From Membranipora membranacea (taxonomy: Eukaryota > Bryozoa > Gymnolaemata > Cheilostomatida > Membraniporidae): DNA of 64,000 bases. The notes beneath the pieces were generated by a model. The model ran no database searches. It saw only the letters and a program-made list of their open reading frames with translations, and was not told the DNA's origin. Shown here piece by piece: positions 44,889 through 56,480 of this stretch; position 1 is the first letter of the stretch, and each line of letters begins with the position of its first letter. The position numbers and the translations under genes are program-made. The stretch spans positions 20,893,387-20,957,386 of the forward strand of contig OU612069.1 in assembly GCA_914767715.1 (NCBI GenBank), in the 5' to 3' direction.

Positions 44889-45066
44889 CGAGGTTTGTAT
44901 TTAGTATAAATATTATATTCTATAACTATAAGAGAGAGATTTATTTTGAACGTCTATTCACCTATAAAGATGTACTGTAAAAAGGACGAGATCTCACGTT
45001 GACTGTCCAAGGTCAAGGTTAATAGTCTGTTAGCACTCTTGGTCTAGATGGTACAATTCCGATAAG
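44889..45066 (-). repeat. Direct repeat, copy 2 (LTR-like)
   Basis: See partner at 43811-43980. This copy has an extra TATTATATTCTATAACTATA-like insertion near its left end. Confidence 0.85.
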
Positions 45067-46216
45067 GTGCTAGTCTGCTTAGATCTCGGATAACCTAAGC
45101 TTTAATAAAGTGCACTAGCTTTATCAACTGTAAGCGATTATTGTAAAAAAAGATTTAAAACCATTCACTGCAATTACTATATTACAAGTTGGAAACTGAT
45201 TGTTTTCGGCTGGTAGTGTCTTGTAATACTGCAATATCTTCTTCTAGTGGTAATTAAATGACCTCAATTTTAGCCAGTTACAAGACACTATAAAAGTCTT
45301 TCATGGGCAGAGAACTACAACAGAAAACATCATGATCCTGTTAATAAAGTAGATACAACATTGTTACTCCGCCTATTAGTCATCCTGAAGGAGGAATTCT
45401 CAAATAAAGATTTTCTAACAAATAAAGTCAGCAAATCTGTTTCAGATCTTTATTCCTCACAGGATGTTAACAGAGATTTGGAGCTTTGATATGTAGTTGT
45501 AAAAAGACATGAAGAATCCATTTTAGTTTAGGTATACTCCCAGGGACCTGCAATGCCCACAATCTTCATCAATTGCTAGAATATTGGCATGGCATCAAAG
45601 GATTGCGTCTTTTGCGTCATTGCATTATCAAGTGGATTATAGGATGTGTGCTGGGTGGAGGATGCCATGCCACTCAAATTTTACAGTAATTTGCTCAGTT
45701 AAGATTGAGGATACAGCTTTGATAGTCAGTGTGGCTAGCGACGTCACTGCCCATCAACGCAGTTTGGTCCGAGTCTCAAGTTCTCAGCTATGATACGGAT
45801 GTTTTTGTTGCACAGGTGTGAGGTTTCCTTACTTGCAGAAAACTGTGTTGCGGGGAGGGCTCACATCCTTACGTTGTGCACACCAATTACCATACTCTCT
45901 CAATCACGCCATCACCCTCTCATCATCCTACGACCTCTGGTTGATGTGGCACCAGTGGATACCAAACATTCCTATGCATCTGCGATTGAAACAGAAAAAG
46001 TCTCAACTAGAACATTAGCAAATAATGACAAACTATAACACATAATTATTGCAGAATGTAGAACATACTTACTATGATACACATGCCATAAAAAATATGA
46101 TTATAAAGTGCTTTATTAACAAGGGCCTGGAAATGCCAGAAATATTTATGAATTACAAGTTTAATGTTTATGTTGTAATATCTTATATGTTTATGGTTTG
46201 TTGGATTTACGCCGCC
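45067..46216. other. No recognised gene
   Basis: Several plus-strand frames of 60-80 codons occur (45584-46246) but have neither splice support nor any similarity I recognise. Confidence 0.4.
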
Positions 46217-49200
46217 TCAGGTTGGCACAGTGAGCTCGCTCACTAGTACAGATCTTCTTGGTAGACGTGCCGCCATCTTCTCTAGAGCCTCTTTCTTGGG
46301 TAGTCCCCCACTGTCTGCGTCCCAATATTTCAAGACAACCTCCGTCTCTGATGCCGTCCAGGCAATCTTACTCTTTCCTATGAACTAAATCGAATAACAG
46401 GTGATACGTCGGCAGACTGAAAGCATTGGGACTCATTGTAGACACAGGCAGATTGTATCAATGAGCTTTAGGCCACACCAAATTGATCTCTTGATCTAGA
46501 TTTACCTCCCTCCTCTAAAATATTGTCTGGATTATTATAGAAATAAACTAAAAAAGCTTCATCCAGCTGATCATTCTCTAAATTATTATAAAAATAACAG
46601 AAAATATGTGATAAAATGAATTTCCCTCCAGTGTCCTCTCCATAATTGCCAATAATAAAACAATAAAATGGAATTCCCTCCAGCCTCCTCTAGTATTTTG
46701 GCATAAAATGAAAAATAGTATACCTCCTCCCTCTGTGCTTGGTTCTTCTTTTTATCTAGATCAAGTCATCAATTTTGTGTGGCCTTAGCTAGACAGTCGG
46801 CAAAAGATAAATTATTTCTATCTGAAGTTGGATAGGCTTTCTATCATTGTATATCTATGCTCTACTGCACTGTTTCTCAACTTGTCGCTCAGCATATAGG
46901 GGCATAACCCATGTACACCAATGCACAGTTCTAAATAACCGGCTCAGCGATTAAATACAGTTCCAAAATAATCTACCGAAGTTCCCACACACTCACCTCT
47001 CCCAGTATACCAGCCTGACTATTCTGCTCAGCTCCCGTTCTCTGCTTACCTCTACCTACAAGCAAGGTCACGCAAATTGATATGTAACAACGATTGTAAA
47101 AATGCAATGCAACATAACATTCTTGTTTCTTTTTAGTTGTTTGCAAACCTGTACAACTGGGGGTCAATAGACCTAGTAGAAGTTACTGCACATGCTAGTG
47201 ATACAGATAATACAAGTCATTGGAGACAACTCTGATGTTACTGAATAATTCGGATAACAAAAAAAATAAGCTGCCATTCTCAATTAGATTGAGACGTAAA
47301 CTATTTACTGTGTTTTAGTTTCTCAAATCCACCAAAAACACATTCAATGCATAGCTTCCCTCAATGTTATCGCATTGTTGAATTATTATAATGAACTGAC
47401 ACGTAATTTCAGTTTAGAACCTGTGACATTAAATCATGAGAGCGTACAGCTGATCCCTCCTGTGGTAGTAGGGTCTTATGGCGAGCACTACGAGTATTAC
47501 CGTAGCCTAGAGGAAAAGCTCACTACCATGTCAGCTACTCTGCCACATAAATATTATGGGTTCAAATACATACGTAATACGACAGAAGACAACTCTCTTT
47601 CTAAGGTATTCCTCGCTACATTGATGATGTCACAAGTATTGCCAAAACACCAGCAGACAATTCCAAGTCAAAGCCTAATTGTAGGCCGCAGACGGCTGTG
47701 GCCAACATATAATGGGTAGGGTGGCCACAAATTTGTTTATCTCTGAGCTAGCGAACATATATACTTACTAGAGACTTCTCTACTAGGGGCAGAAGAAATT
47801 CGGCGTTCGGCTCATATGATGACTGCAATTGACCAGCTGGGATGGGCTCTCTCACATTCTTGTCCGTACTCTGAGTTGTTAGTTCTGCAACAAAGACAAG
47901 ACAAGATACATACAACAGCATAGAATATCTACCTAAAGGTTATGGTATAAGTACGCATTCTGGCAATGCTATACCTGCAATACTATATACTGCACAATGA
48001 ATAGTGATCATAGCCTATCATTCCAAGCTGACGCACCAGTAAACTTAGAACATTCCAGGTCAAAGCCTAATTGTAGGTCGCAGATGGCTGACGCCTGCAT
48101 AAAATGGGTAGAGAGACATCAGATTTGCATATCTCCGTTCTGGCTAACATGTATACTTACTAGAGACTTCTCTCCTTGAGGCAGATGATGACTGCAACGA
48201 ACCAGCTGGGACAGGATCTCTCACATTCTTGTGCGTTCTCTGAGTTTTACGTCTGCAACAAACACAAGACAAGATTCACACGAGGTCATCTACGACATTT
48301 TCTGTATCTGCCGATTAGTACAAAACAACCAGCCGGAAAGCATTGACCACTGAGTCCACCCCAACAAAAAAGTACACCCAACTTGACAATGTTCCAACTA
48401 AACTTAACGCCTTACACAGAGTCATTATTGTGGAGAGCACTATCAGGCAAAGAATGGCAGCTCCTGTGGATTATGACATAATTTTACATCATGTGAAGGT
48501 TTCAAAATTGTAACAACACTTTCTGCAATCGCATTAAAAAATTAGCATATAACTGTCATATGAATACTAACTATAAAAGGTATCAATCCATCAAATTGTA
48601 ACATTCTAAACAATGAATCGTAGCTCATAGCAATTCTTTACCTGGCCTGAGACACACCTGTTATAGAAATACTTGTTAAACATACAAATTCAAGAGAATA
48701 GAAGTAGACAGACACTGTTGTGGATTTGCTTCAAAGCTTTCCTGACCAGCAAAAAGGTCCTAATGCAGTTTACCTAATACACTTTTAACCTTAAGTCAAA
48801 ACGAATAGCGATCCTATGCTGAATTTAACAGTAGGATAATGACTTAAAAGCACATCCTGCTCACTTTATCGCATGTACACATTACACAACTCTACTCCAT
48901 TCTCACTTACTTGATGCACTTTAAGTGTCCTTGTGAAACCATCATCGAATATCACACTGATTCCACTGGTGCTAACCACTTCCATAATAACTGCATTGTA
49001 CCACCTGCCATCCGGTGGCCAGAGCGCCAACACCTTCTCTCCTACCTCGGAACTGACAGAAACCTGTAGTGACAGAAACCAGTGAGTCAATGTTACCCAC
49101 ATTTTTCTGTTTAGGTGTAAACAACCAAGCTTTGGATTTGTTGGGCAGTTTACCAGTTAGACATTAATCAGTTAAAGCACCATCACGGCACAAAATGCGA

Positions 49201-49265
49201 ATGTCGATGCTAAATTATTATCAGCTTACCTCTGCTACACGTTTTCGAGTTTTTCCTGTACTCAT
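46217..49265 (-). CDS. Tudor-domain protein gene with SANT-like last exon
   Basis: Exon 1 (49266-49230; ATG at 49265) encodes MSTGKTRKRVAE and joins in phase to 49063-48911, a complete Tudor-type fold: VGEKVLALWPPDGRWYNAVI then SGISVIFDDGFTRTLKVHQ. Tudor domains bind methylated Lys/Arg or act as chromatin adaptors. Further minus-strand exons are 48252-48161 and 47884-47769, tandem duplicates of each other (KNVRDPVPAG / KNVREPIPAG), and 46377-46217, which reads IAWTASETEVVLKYWDADSG then LPKKEALEKM before a stop, like a SANT/Myb-type helix set. The 48161/46377 join keeps phase; the 48911/48252 join does not, so an exon is missing or these are two genes. It is likely a nuclear protein. Confidence 0.6.
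47413..47605 (+). CDS. Plus-strand exon candidate inside the Tudor gene
   Basis: It is bounded by an acceptor (TAATTTCAG) and a donor (TCTAAG|GTATTC) and is open in one frame: LEPVTLNHESVQLIPPVVVG, GEHYEYYRSLEEKLTTMS, LPHKYYGFKYIRN. No domain is recognised. It is antisense to the Tudor gene, within its last large intron. Neighbouring exons on this strand were not found. Confidence 0.35.
47650..48285 (-). repeat. Tandem duplication of ~260 bp carrying an exon
   Basis: 47650-47910 and 48045-48285 share CAAAGCCTAATTGTAGG, ACTTACTAGAGACTTCTC, CTCACATTCTTGT and CAACAAA-GACAAGACAAG-like blocks in order. Each unit contains one exon with both splice signals. Confidence 0.8.
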
Positions 49266-49269
49266 CCTG

Positions 49270-50951
49270 AAAATAAAGTATTTACACAATATTTACTCAT
49301 TCAGAGCAGCCATTTCTCATGTTCTATTCTTTGTAGATGCTTTTATTTGCGCCAAGAAGAATTTTACTACTCAGACCAAAAAGGATACCCCTACAACGTT
49401 GACGCTAGAAGGCCCCCCTAGACGTTGAAAACGACTTGAGCATGGTGTATGTTTTTTTGAGAGCTGAACCCCTGGGGCCCCAAACTGCCCCAAATGGATG
49501 GATACCTTTTTTTATGCAGTAGCCATTGGCCAACAACCTGTCTGTGTCAAGCTATCGTCAGGCACCAAACACCATACGAATGCCTGTGACAGTGGTGGTG
49601 AATGAATGGCTAGAGGGAGATCGTAGATCTAATGAAAGGAAAACATAACTGCTGCTTAGCTGTGAACAATCTACAACCCAGCCCAATCCCCCACTGAAAA
49701 CAGTGAATGCGCTACATTTCGCCAATCACATTTCGCCACTACCCCAAGCTCAAATTGACCAAACCACAAATCCAATAGCCCACACCACAAACACCCCAAG
49801 ACCCCTTCCCCAAAAATCCCAAGCACAAACCCCCAAACCCTTAAAAATCATGCGGTAGTAGCGAAATATAGAGTGGTGAAATGATGTCAGCATACGAAAA
49901 CAGTGGCTATGACTGATGAGTGAGATTATATCAGCATCATGATCACCACCACCACCACTACGTCCACCACCACCATCATCATCGCGTTTCGACCAACATG
50001 ATTAGATACCACCAACCAACACTGCCGTATACCACATGCCTTGATTGACCATAGCATATAATATTGCTCCACTCAAGTACTATTTCTGCTACCAGTGGTG
50101 CTATGTGCTATGGTGCTATGTTACATCCTATTTGATATTATTATCCATGCGGGATCCATGCCCACAAGCCCTTGTATTGTGTGTGTGATTTGCTGCAGAG
50201 AGCAAGCACAATCTATTTGCAAAAAAAACATGGCCACTTGTTCGCGTGTATCCTGTGAGGCAAGATTTTTTTCTTTTCTTTTTTGTAGTAGGACAACTCC
50301 AAACATTTAATGTATTTTCTATATATAACCAGGTTTAGAGTTGTTCATCCTTGTGAAAAGAGAGCATAAGTCTGACTTGAGATGATTTCAATAATTTAGT
50401 GTTGTCATGGTGGCATTTAAGCTAGAAGGCACGATATATGGTGAAAAGGTTCAGGAGTTGTCCATCACTAGTGAGTATTATACTCTACCATATTCGACTG
50501 AATAAGCAATTTGTACCAAACTATTTACCCTGTTACCGTAACACTTTTGCTTTCCTAGCTTCATGTTGCTGGCTCTTGTTCATATTTGCGCGACACTACG
50601 ATCAGGGAGCAGTGAGATGAGGCGCCGTACCTGCTCCCCAACTATGTTTACACTAGTGTTTGTGTATACAGATGTAAATATTTGCATTTCAGCCTGGGAC
50701 CAGCGCCTTCCTACAAAAATAATTATTTGTCTCAATGGAATCATACATAGGCTCAGTAAAACTGACATAGTAAACTGTGATGATCATCATTAAGCTCAAT
50801 TCACTCTTAGTTTCCTTGCCTTTCAGAGCAAATAGTATAGCCTAATGCACTGCTGGAAGTTGATCACTGTGTGGTAAACTACTGACTATGACTTGTGTAC
50901 ACAATGAACTTACTATTGGACCTTTTTGCCTTGCTCTCCTCCTCTGCTTCT
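49270..50951. other. No recognised gene; CAC-rich microsatellite at 49941-49985
   Basis: A (CAC/CAT)n tract and short frames only. Sequence quality ends at the N run. Confidence 0.45.
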
Positions 50952-51451
50952 NNNNNNNNNNNNNNNNNNNNNNNNNNNNNNNNNNNNNNNNNNNNNNNNN
51001 NNNNNNNNNNNNNNNNNNNNNNNNNNNNNNNNNNNNNNNNNNNNNNNNNNNNNNNNNNNNNNNNNNNNNNNNNNNNNNNNNNNNNNNNNNNNNNNNNNNN
51101 NNNNNNNNNNNNNNNNNNNNNNNNNNNNNNNNNNNNNNNNNNNNNNNNNNNNNNNNNNNNNNNNNNNNNNNNNNNNNNNNNNNNNNNNNNNNNNNNNNNN
51201 NNNNNNNNNNNNNNNNNNNNNNNNNNNNNNNNNNNNNNNNNNNNNNNNNNNNNNNNNNNNNNNNNNNNNNNNNNNNNNNNNNNNNNNNNNNNNNNNNNNN
51301 NNNNNNNNNNNNNNNNNNNNNNNNNNNNNNNNNNNNNNNNNNNNNNNNNNNNNNNNNNNNNNNNNNNNNNNNNNNNNNNNNNNNNNNNNNNNNNNNNNNN
51401 NNNNNNNNNNNNNNNNNNNNNNNNNNNNNNNNNNNNNNNNNNNNNNNNNNN
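50952..51451. other. Assembly gap of 500 N
   Basis: Exactly 500 consecutive N, a conventional placeholder for a gap of unknown size. Any further 3' exons of the recombinase gene may lie in or beyond it. Confidence 0.99.
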
Positions 51452-51676
51452 TGAGTTTGTGGTCAGTGGTAGCAATAGTTCTTGATGCGACAACCTTGCT
51501 CGCCTCGGGTTCTAACAGTTGTGGTAACAATTAGTCACAGGATCACAACCCAGCCCTTGGCTTGACTTAGAAGCCAGGTAAATAGGGATTCGGGATGATG
51601 AACATGAAAATTAAAATTCATATTAAAGTTACATTTCTATTCCCGTGGAATAAAATGCATAAATAATGATACTCAC

Positions 51677-54600
51677 CTGCATGAGTGGACAATACCTCAT
51701 CCGTTTGATCTTGGGGTTTGACTACCTCATCCGTTTGATCTTGGGGTCCGACTACCTCATCCGTTTGATATTGGGGTTCAACTACCTCATCCCTTTGATC
51801 TTGGGGTTTGACTGCAAAGTAAAGCAACTTCACCAGAATGATTTTCAAGGTATACTTCGATGAAAAAGGTTGGTCCGAGTCAGTTATGGTTCAAAATTGG
51901 GCATCGGTTGTGAGGGCAGATTGATGGGAGATTGATGTGATGGGGTTTTGTTTTGATTCAGTTTGTTTTATGATTAAAAATTGGGAGAAGATCAGGTGAT
52001 GTGACTAACAGCAGAGGAGAACTAAAAATTAATATACATGTCAAATTTATAACCTGAAACGAAGATATTGTCTCATTGTATTAGCAATGTCTCCAAATAT
52101 GCTCGAGACTTCTATTTTTACAATAATGATCATACCCTGATCGATAACATCAATCTCTTGGACCGAGACATCATCAATTTCTGTACGGGAATCTTTCTTC
52201 TCTATATTCCCCTGCATGACAGCCGCCAGGATCTTTGCTACCTTCATCTTGATCAGCATGTCTGTCTGAAGGGTGTAGTGATCGACATGAATATTGAGAG
52301 AGTGGCCCATGTGTCCACATAGCAGTGTAAGCTCGTCTTCGCTCATCTTCATCAGCTGGAATAGTCATTGTTGCGAATCGATAACAATATATTGATATTC
52401 AGCAATACATAATTGCCTATTTGGTGCATTTAATAGGCAGATATAATTTCAACCAACATATTAGCATAACAGTACCATCTGCTTACCTGTGATGAAGTCG
52501 CCACAAACTTTCTAATCCTCTGGGAATTTAATCGCTCTGGAAATATCAATCCTTCGCACCAGGCAACCACCTCCTTGACCACGTCTGTCCCTGTGTATGG
52601 TCCCGTTGAGTTCGGCCTATGAAATTAGTAGCTTTGCATTAAGAGGTGAATTACATGGTACATGTATTTACAGGGTTGACAGCTCATCTTCTACAAACCG
52701 ATTATACACTGGGAATACAAGAACATCACATGAACATTGGTAGTTCACAACTATGACATGGCAATGCTTTATATGCCTAAATACCGAACTATACAGTAAC
52801 TATATGAAAAACTTACCTTGCAAATATATTATAATCTGTATATGGGGCTTTCTTGTGGCGTAGCATCACAATCTTGTCTATTGCTTGTTTCAGCTCCTCA
52901 TCCATGATTACGTGGACCGCCTTGATCCCGCGTATTGACTTACCCTTCACTTGTACAACATGATCTGCAGGAAACATTTTAAAGAAAGGAATATGTCATG
53001 AATTTCAGGAGTAACACACAACGATTGTGTGGGAATCATTTTATGCCCTCCAAGGTGTACTTTAAATGACATTTTTTTGTATGATATCCAGTATGCTTAC
53101 ACAGCTATGCAGGTTTAGCCCAATGCAAGCCACAGCTCAGGAACTTTTTCTCAAACTAAAATACAGTACCTGTCTGCCATTGACTTCTCCTGGAGGGTTA
53201 ATCTACTTTTTAATTCTTCATTAGCTTGGTCGCTTTTTCGCGAAACTGCCATAGTAAAATCTGATACCCTGAGGTCCGTTACCTCTGCCGGCCTCCTGCT
53301 GTTGTCTATTACCAGCTTTGTCAGAACAAGCTTTTGGAGTCTCGTGTAGTTGACATTTACAGCCTTGATTTCGCTAATCAGATAACTTCCCAGATTGGTG
53401 ATATCTTTGATGAGTGGCAAGTGTACCGGCTTGTTTAGTTTTGTGATCTTCTGCTGCCTGACTGTGGCTGAGCTCACAAGAGATGACCAAGAGCTATTAT
53501 ACAACTTCTGGAAATCTTCCGCATCAGCTATTCGTTGAGTCATGTCTGTGTTGTTTTTATTACGAATACATTCTCCAATGGATATCTGTACTAGTTCTGT
53601 TCTTTGATGTAATTTCCCAAAGTGAAGGCAACTTTGGGACTTGTTTGGCGTATCCTTATGACATCTGAACAAAGCTATCGTATCTGTCAGGTCTTAACAG
53701 ATCTTGTAGGTCTTTTGCTTCTCCTCTCAACCCCGCAATCTCTTTATGCAGCCTAGCAAGGTACCTCAGTTTTTGCCTAATTTGGTTGACTATACTGAAT
53801 GGAAGATTGTCATATCCCTTTTTCATCATGGGATGTTCACCGAATATCCTTATAAGGCGGTCAGTTCTGATGGCGCACAGGAGACCTATGAATTAACATT
53901 GTGATTTTACTGATGTCTTGTTTGATAAACAATAAAGTGGAATTTACTTCCTTGGTTGGGGCTATACATGCATGGGATGTTCGTTCTAAGGTCAGTCTTC
54001 GTCCAAGTTTTGAGTAACATGCCTCTTCCGGGTATTTCGATCCGTCATGATTCCGGAATTAAATTAAAGTGCTGAGTTATTTCAATAGGGAGGGCTGTTT
54101 CCATTACTTCCATTACTGAGGGTAGAGTAATGGCGTATTGCCTTAGGCAGCCATGGCACAACAATTCTTAAAAAAATCTCCTTTCCTAAACCCTTTAATC
54201 AAAACCTGTTCATTGGTAAATGGTTATGGTAACCACTAGATGCAAACTGCACAAAATGATCCACAAGTTAAGGCACTATTAAGATATAGCTCTCATCAAT
54301 GTATCAATCAATATGTACCAGAATTTGCAGAGGTCTCTTTCATCCCTTCCACCAACACCTTATCATACTGGTCTGATGTTGGTATGAAGTTATGAAGCAG
54401 AAGCAGCCCTGCTTTCGGCCCATCTGATTCTTTATTGGCCTTTCTGTCAGGGCATGTTTTGCAGCTTCTTATATGTACGTGAAGTGTGTCTCTATGGAAG
54501 AATCCTAAGCATGATGTACATGTTATGTACATATGGGCTGATGTCTTTCTTACTGGCCGCCGTGCCACTGCCAATGTAGTCCTGTACCGTTCTGAATTAC

Positions 54601-54743
54601 CTACAAAGGACAATTTACTTTTGTATGCTCCATGTTCCATTGCTTTTTGATAATTTTGTATGCCAATCATTAGCTCTGCCTATAAATGTTAGGGCTAAAC
54701 GTGTAAGGGATTGTTGTCTTATCTTTATCATTTAATTCTAACC
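51677..54743 (-). CDS. Multi-exon tyrosine-recombinase-like gene, zinc finger N-terminus
   Basis: Minus-strand exons: (5' exon ending 54743), 54679-54319, 53885-53165, 52964-52817, 52616-52487, 52355-52136, 51811-51677, continuing into the gap. All joins keep phase. Exon 2 has a finger CTSCLGFFHRDTLHVHIRSC. Exon 3 has RLIRIFGEHPMMKKGYD, LVSSATVRQQKITKLNKPVH and NSRRPAEVTDL, whose RxxE matches the first catalytic Arg of tyrosine recombinases. Later exons give QVKGKSIRGIKAVHVI, LNSQRIRKFVATSSQ, LLCGHMGHSLNIH (HxxGHS) and the candidate nucleophile Tyr in DHYTLQT. The block that in relatives reads LRKHxAT is IRKFVAT, so one catalytic-type His is replaced. A one-base insertion near 53675 breaks exon 3. 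It resembles Crypton-like recombinases kept as host genes in invertebrates. Confidence 0.8.
51691..51810 (-). repeat. Four in-frame 30-bp repeats forming most of one exon
   Basis: Units start at 51691, 51721, 51751 and 51781. The minus strand reads PQDQTDEVVK-like decapeptides, very acidic. The array fills the exon 51811-51677, from three bases after the acceptor nearly to the donor. Confidence 0.9.
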
Positions 54744-56480
54744 TCAATGTTATGCTCATAGTTCCCAAGATGAAGGAGCTCTTGCTGCTCATTTTTATCA
54801 GCTGCTCGTTGGAGTTCTTCCGCTTTTTCCTCCCAACATTCAGACTTCTTCTCTCGAGTATACTTCTGTAATTTACTTCTGGCTTTTGCTAGTCTGTCAA
54901 CGTTACTTCTAGTCTTTCTCTGTAGTACTTTCACTTTGGCCTTATTTCTTGCATCAAGCAATGCATTCAACTCCATGTCATCCTCATCAAACCAATCTTG
55001 ATGTTTCCGTCCTGGTTTTCCTAGGATTTCATTTGCTGCAAAGCGCACGTCTTTAACCTGTCCCACCTCTCCTCCAAGGTCACATCTTCATCATCTTTGT
55101 AGTCCATTTTCGTGTCCCTTGTGTCTGAAACTCCTGTAATACCTCCTCATTCCGCAGTTTTCCCACATTCAGCTTGTAAGCTGAGTTTCCTCTTGTCTTG
55201 GTCTTTGCTTTCCTTAGCGTGAATGCTATTTTGGACCTAACCATGATATGGTCGGTTGAGCATTCAGCACCTCTCATTGCCCTGGTGTCTTACACATCAT
55301 TCAGGTCTTTCTGTCTTGTAATCACATAATCCAGGAAGTGCCAATACTTAGAACGAGGGTGCATCCAGGTAGTTTTGTGATCCTGTTTGTGTTTGAAAAC
55401 AGTGTTGGTGACAATGAGCTGGTACTCCGAGCAAAATGCCATCAGCAGCTCTCCATTTGAATTACTCTTTCCAATTCCTTGAGTACCGATCACGCCTGGC
55501 CAATTTTTAGCTTCACATCCTACCCTTGCATTGAAGTCACCGGCTATAATCAGTTTGTCTGTGATAGATACGTTCTTTATTGTTTCTCTCTATGTCCTGT
55601 AGAACTCCTCTTTATTCTCCTCAGGGTTTGTCATTGTTGGAGCGTAGGTACTCACTATCGTTGCATAATCATTCTTCTTAAGTGGCAGTCTCATGCTAAT
55701 GATTCTATCACTAATTGCCGTTGGTTGCTGTTCGAGGTAGGGCATAATTGAATTTCTGATAGCAAACCAACTCCTCCCTCTCGTCTTTCTTCCTCACCTT
55801 TTCCACTCCAGAAGAATGTATACCCGTTATCCACTAGGCTGTCATTGAGAGCAAAACGAGTTTCACTCAGAGCAGCAATATCTATATCATACCCACTCAA
55901 TTCCTTAGCAACAAGCGCTGTCTGGCGCTCAGGTCTCTTTGAGCTTTTCCTGTCCATCAGTGTTCGAACATTCCATTCTGCTATTCTCAGAAATTTCCTG
56001 GTTTTACCGTTGCGTCCTATCTGACTTTTCACTGGCAGCGGGAGCAAGCCAGCGCGAACCTTGTTAACCCGGGCGACGTTCGAGCCGGTGTCAGGTACTG
56101 TTTCCGTTGCCATTAACCATAAAACTGCATGCGAAATGTTAAAGTGAACATGGCTTTCGCAGTAGCATGATCCCTCTCTTGGCAGGGTGTAAATAATGTT
56201 TAGCTGGCAAGAACAGGTCGAGACGTGCTAGTATATACATACTGCTGCAGTGGCTGACCGGAATATATGTTTGTCTGTACCCGCCCCTAGGTACTGCCAC
56301 AGGTACCCACTGAGATGATGTCTTTTCTAGATGTGGCTTTTAGTTCTACAGGGGTGTCCAGTGCACCCTCCCTACGGCCAAGGCAGTAGGGGATGTCAGT
56401 TTAGTCGCCGACGGCCCGACCCATGTTGCAGGTAGTACCGGATTAATGGTTACCGGTAGCAGGTGACGCACCTGACCTGA
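54744..56480 (-). mobile_element. LINE endonuclease fragment, fused to the recombinase gene
   Basis: Minus strand from an ATG at 56113: LRIAEWNVRTLMDRKSSKRP, IDIAALSETRFALND and YTFFWSGKGEEERRE, then after a frameshift [44 protein letters not shown] and HQDWFDEDD. This is the endonuclease half of LINEs often annotated as craniofacial development protein 2-like. It has frameshifts near 55770 and 55045 and stops near 55590, 55305 and 55080. The GC-rich stretch 56114-56480 may be its 5' UTR. The reverse transcriptase and 3' end are missing. From about 54790 the same open frame continues as LLHLGNYEHNIE, the expected start of the recombinase family, and ends at the GTTAGA donor. Confidence 0.75.

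Noticed and set aside
45584-46246. Plus-strand frames of 60-80 codons as exons
   Set aside because: No splice sites in matching phase and no recognisable protein features.
50879-51534. Five open frames of about 190-205 codons across the N run
   Set aside because: They consist almost entirely of unknown residues from the assembly gap.
51691-51810. Possible CRISPR-like array
   Set aside because: The four units are directly abutting 30-bp tandem repeats without spacers and lie in a eukaryotic exon.
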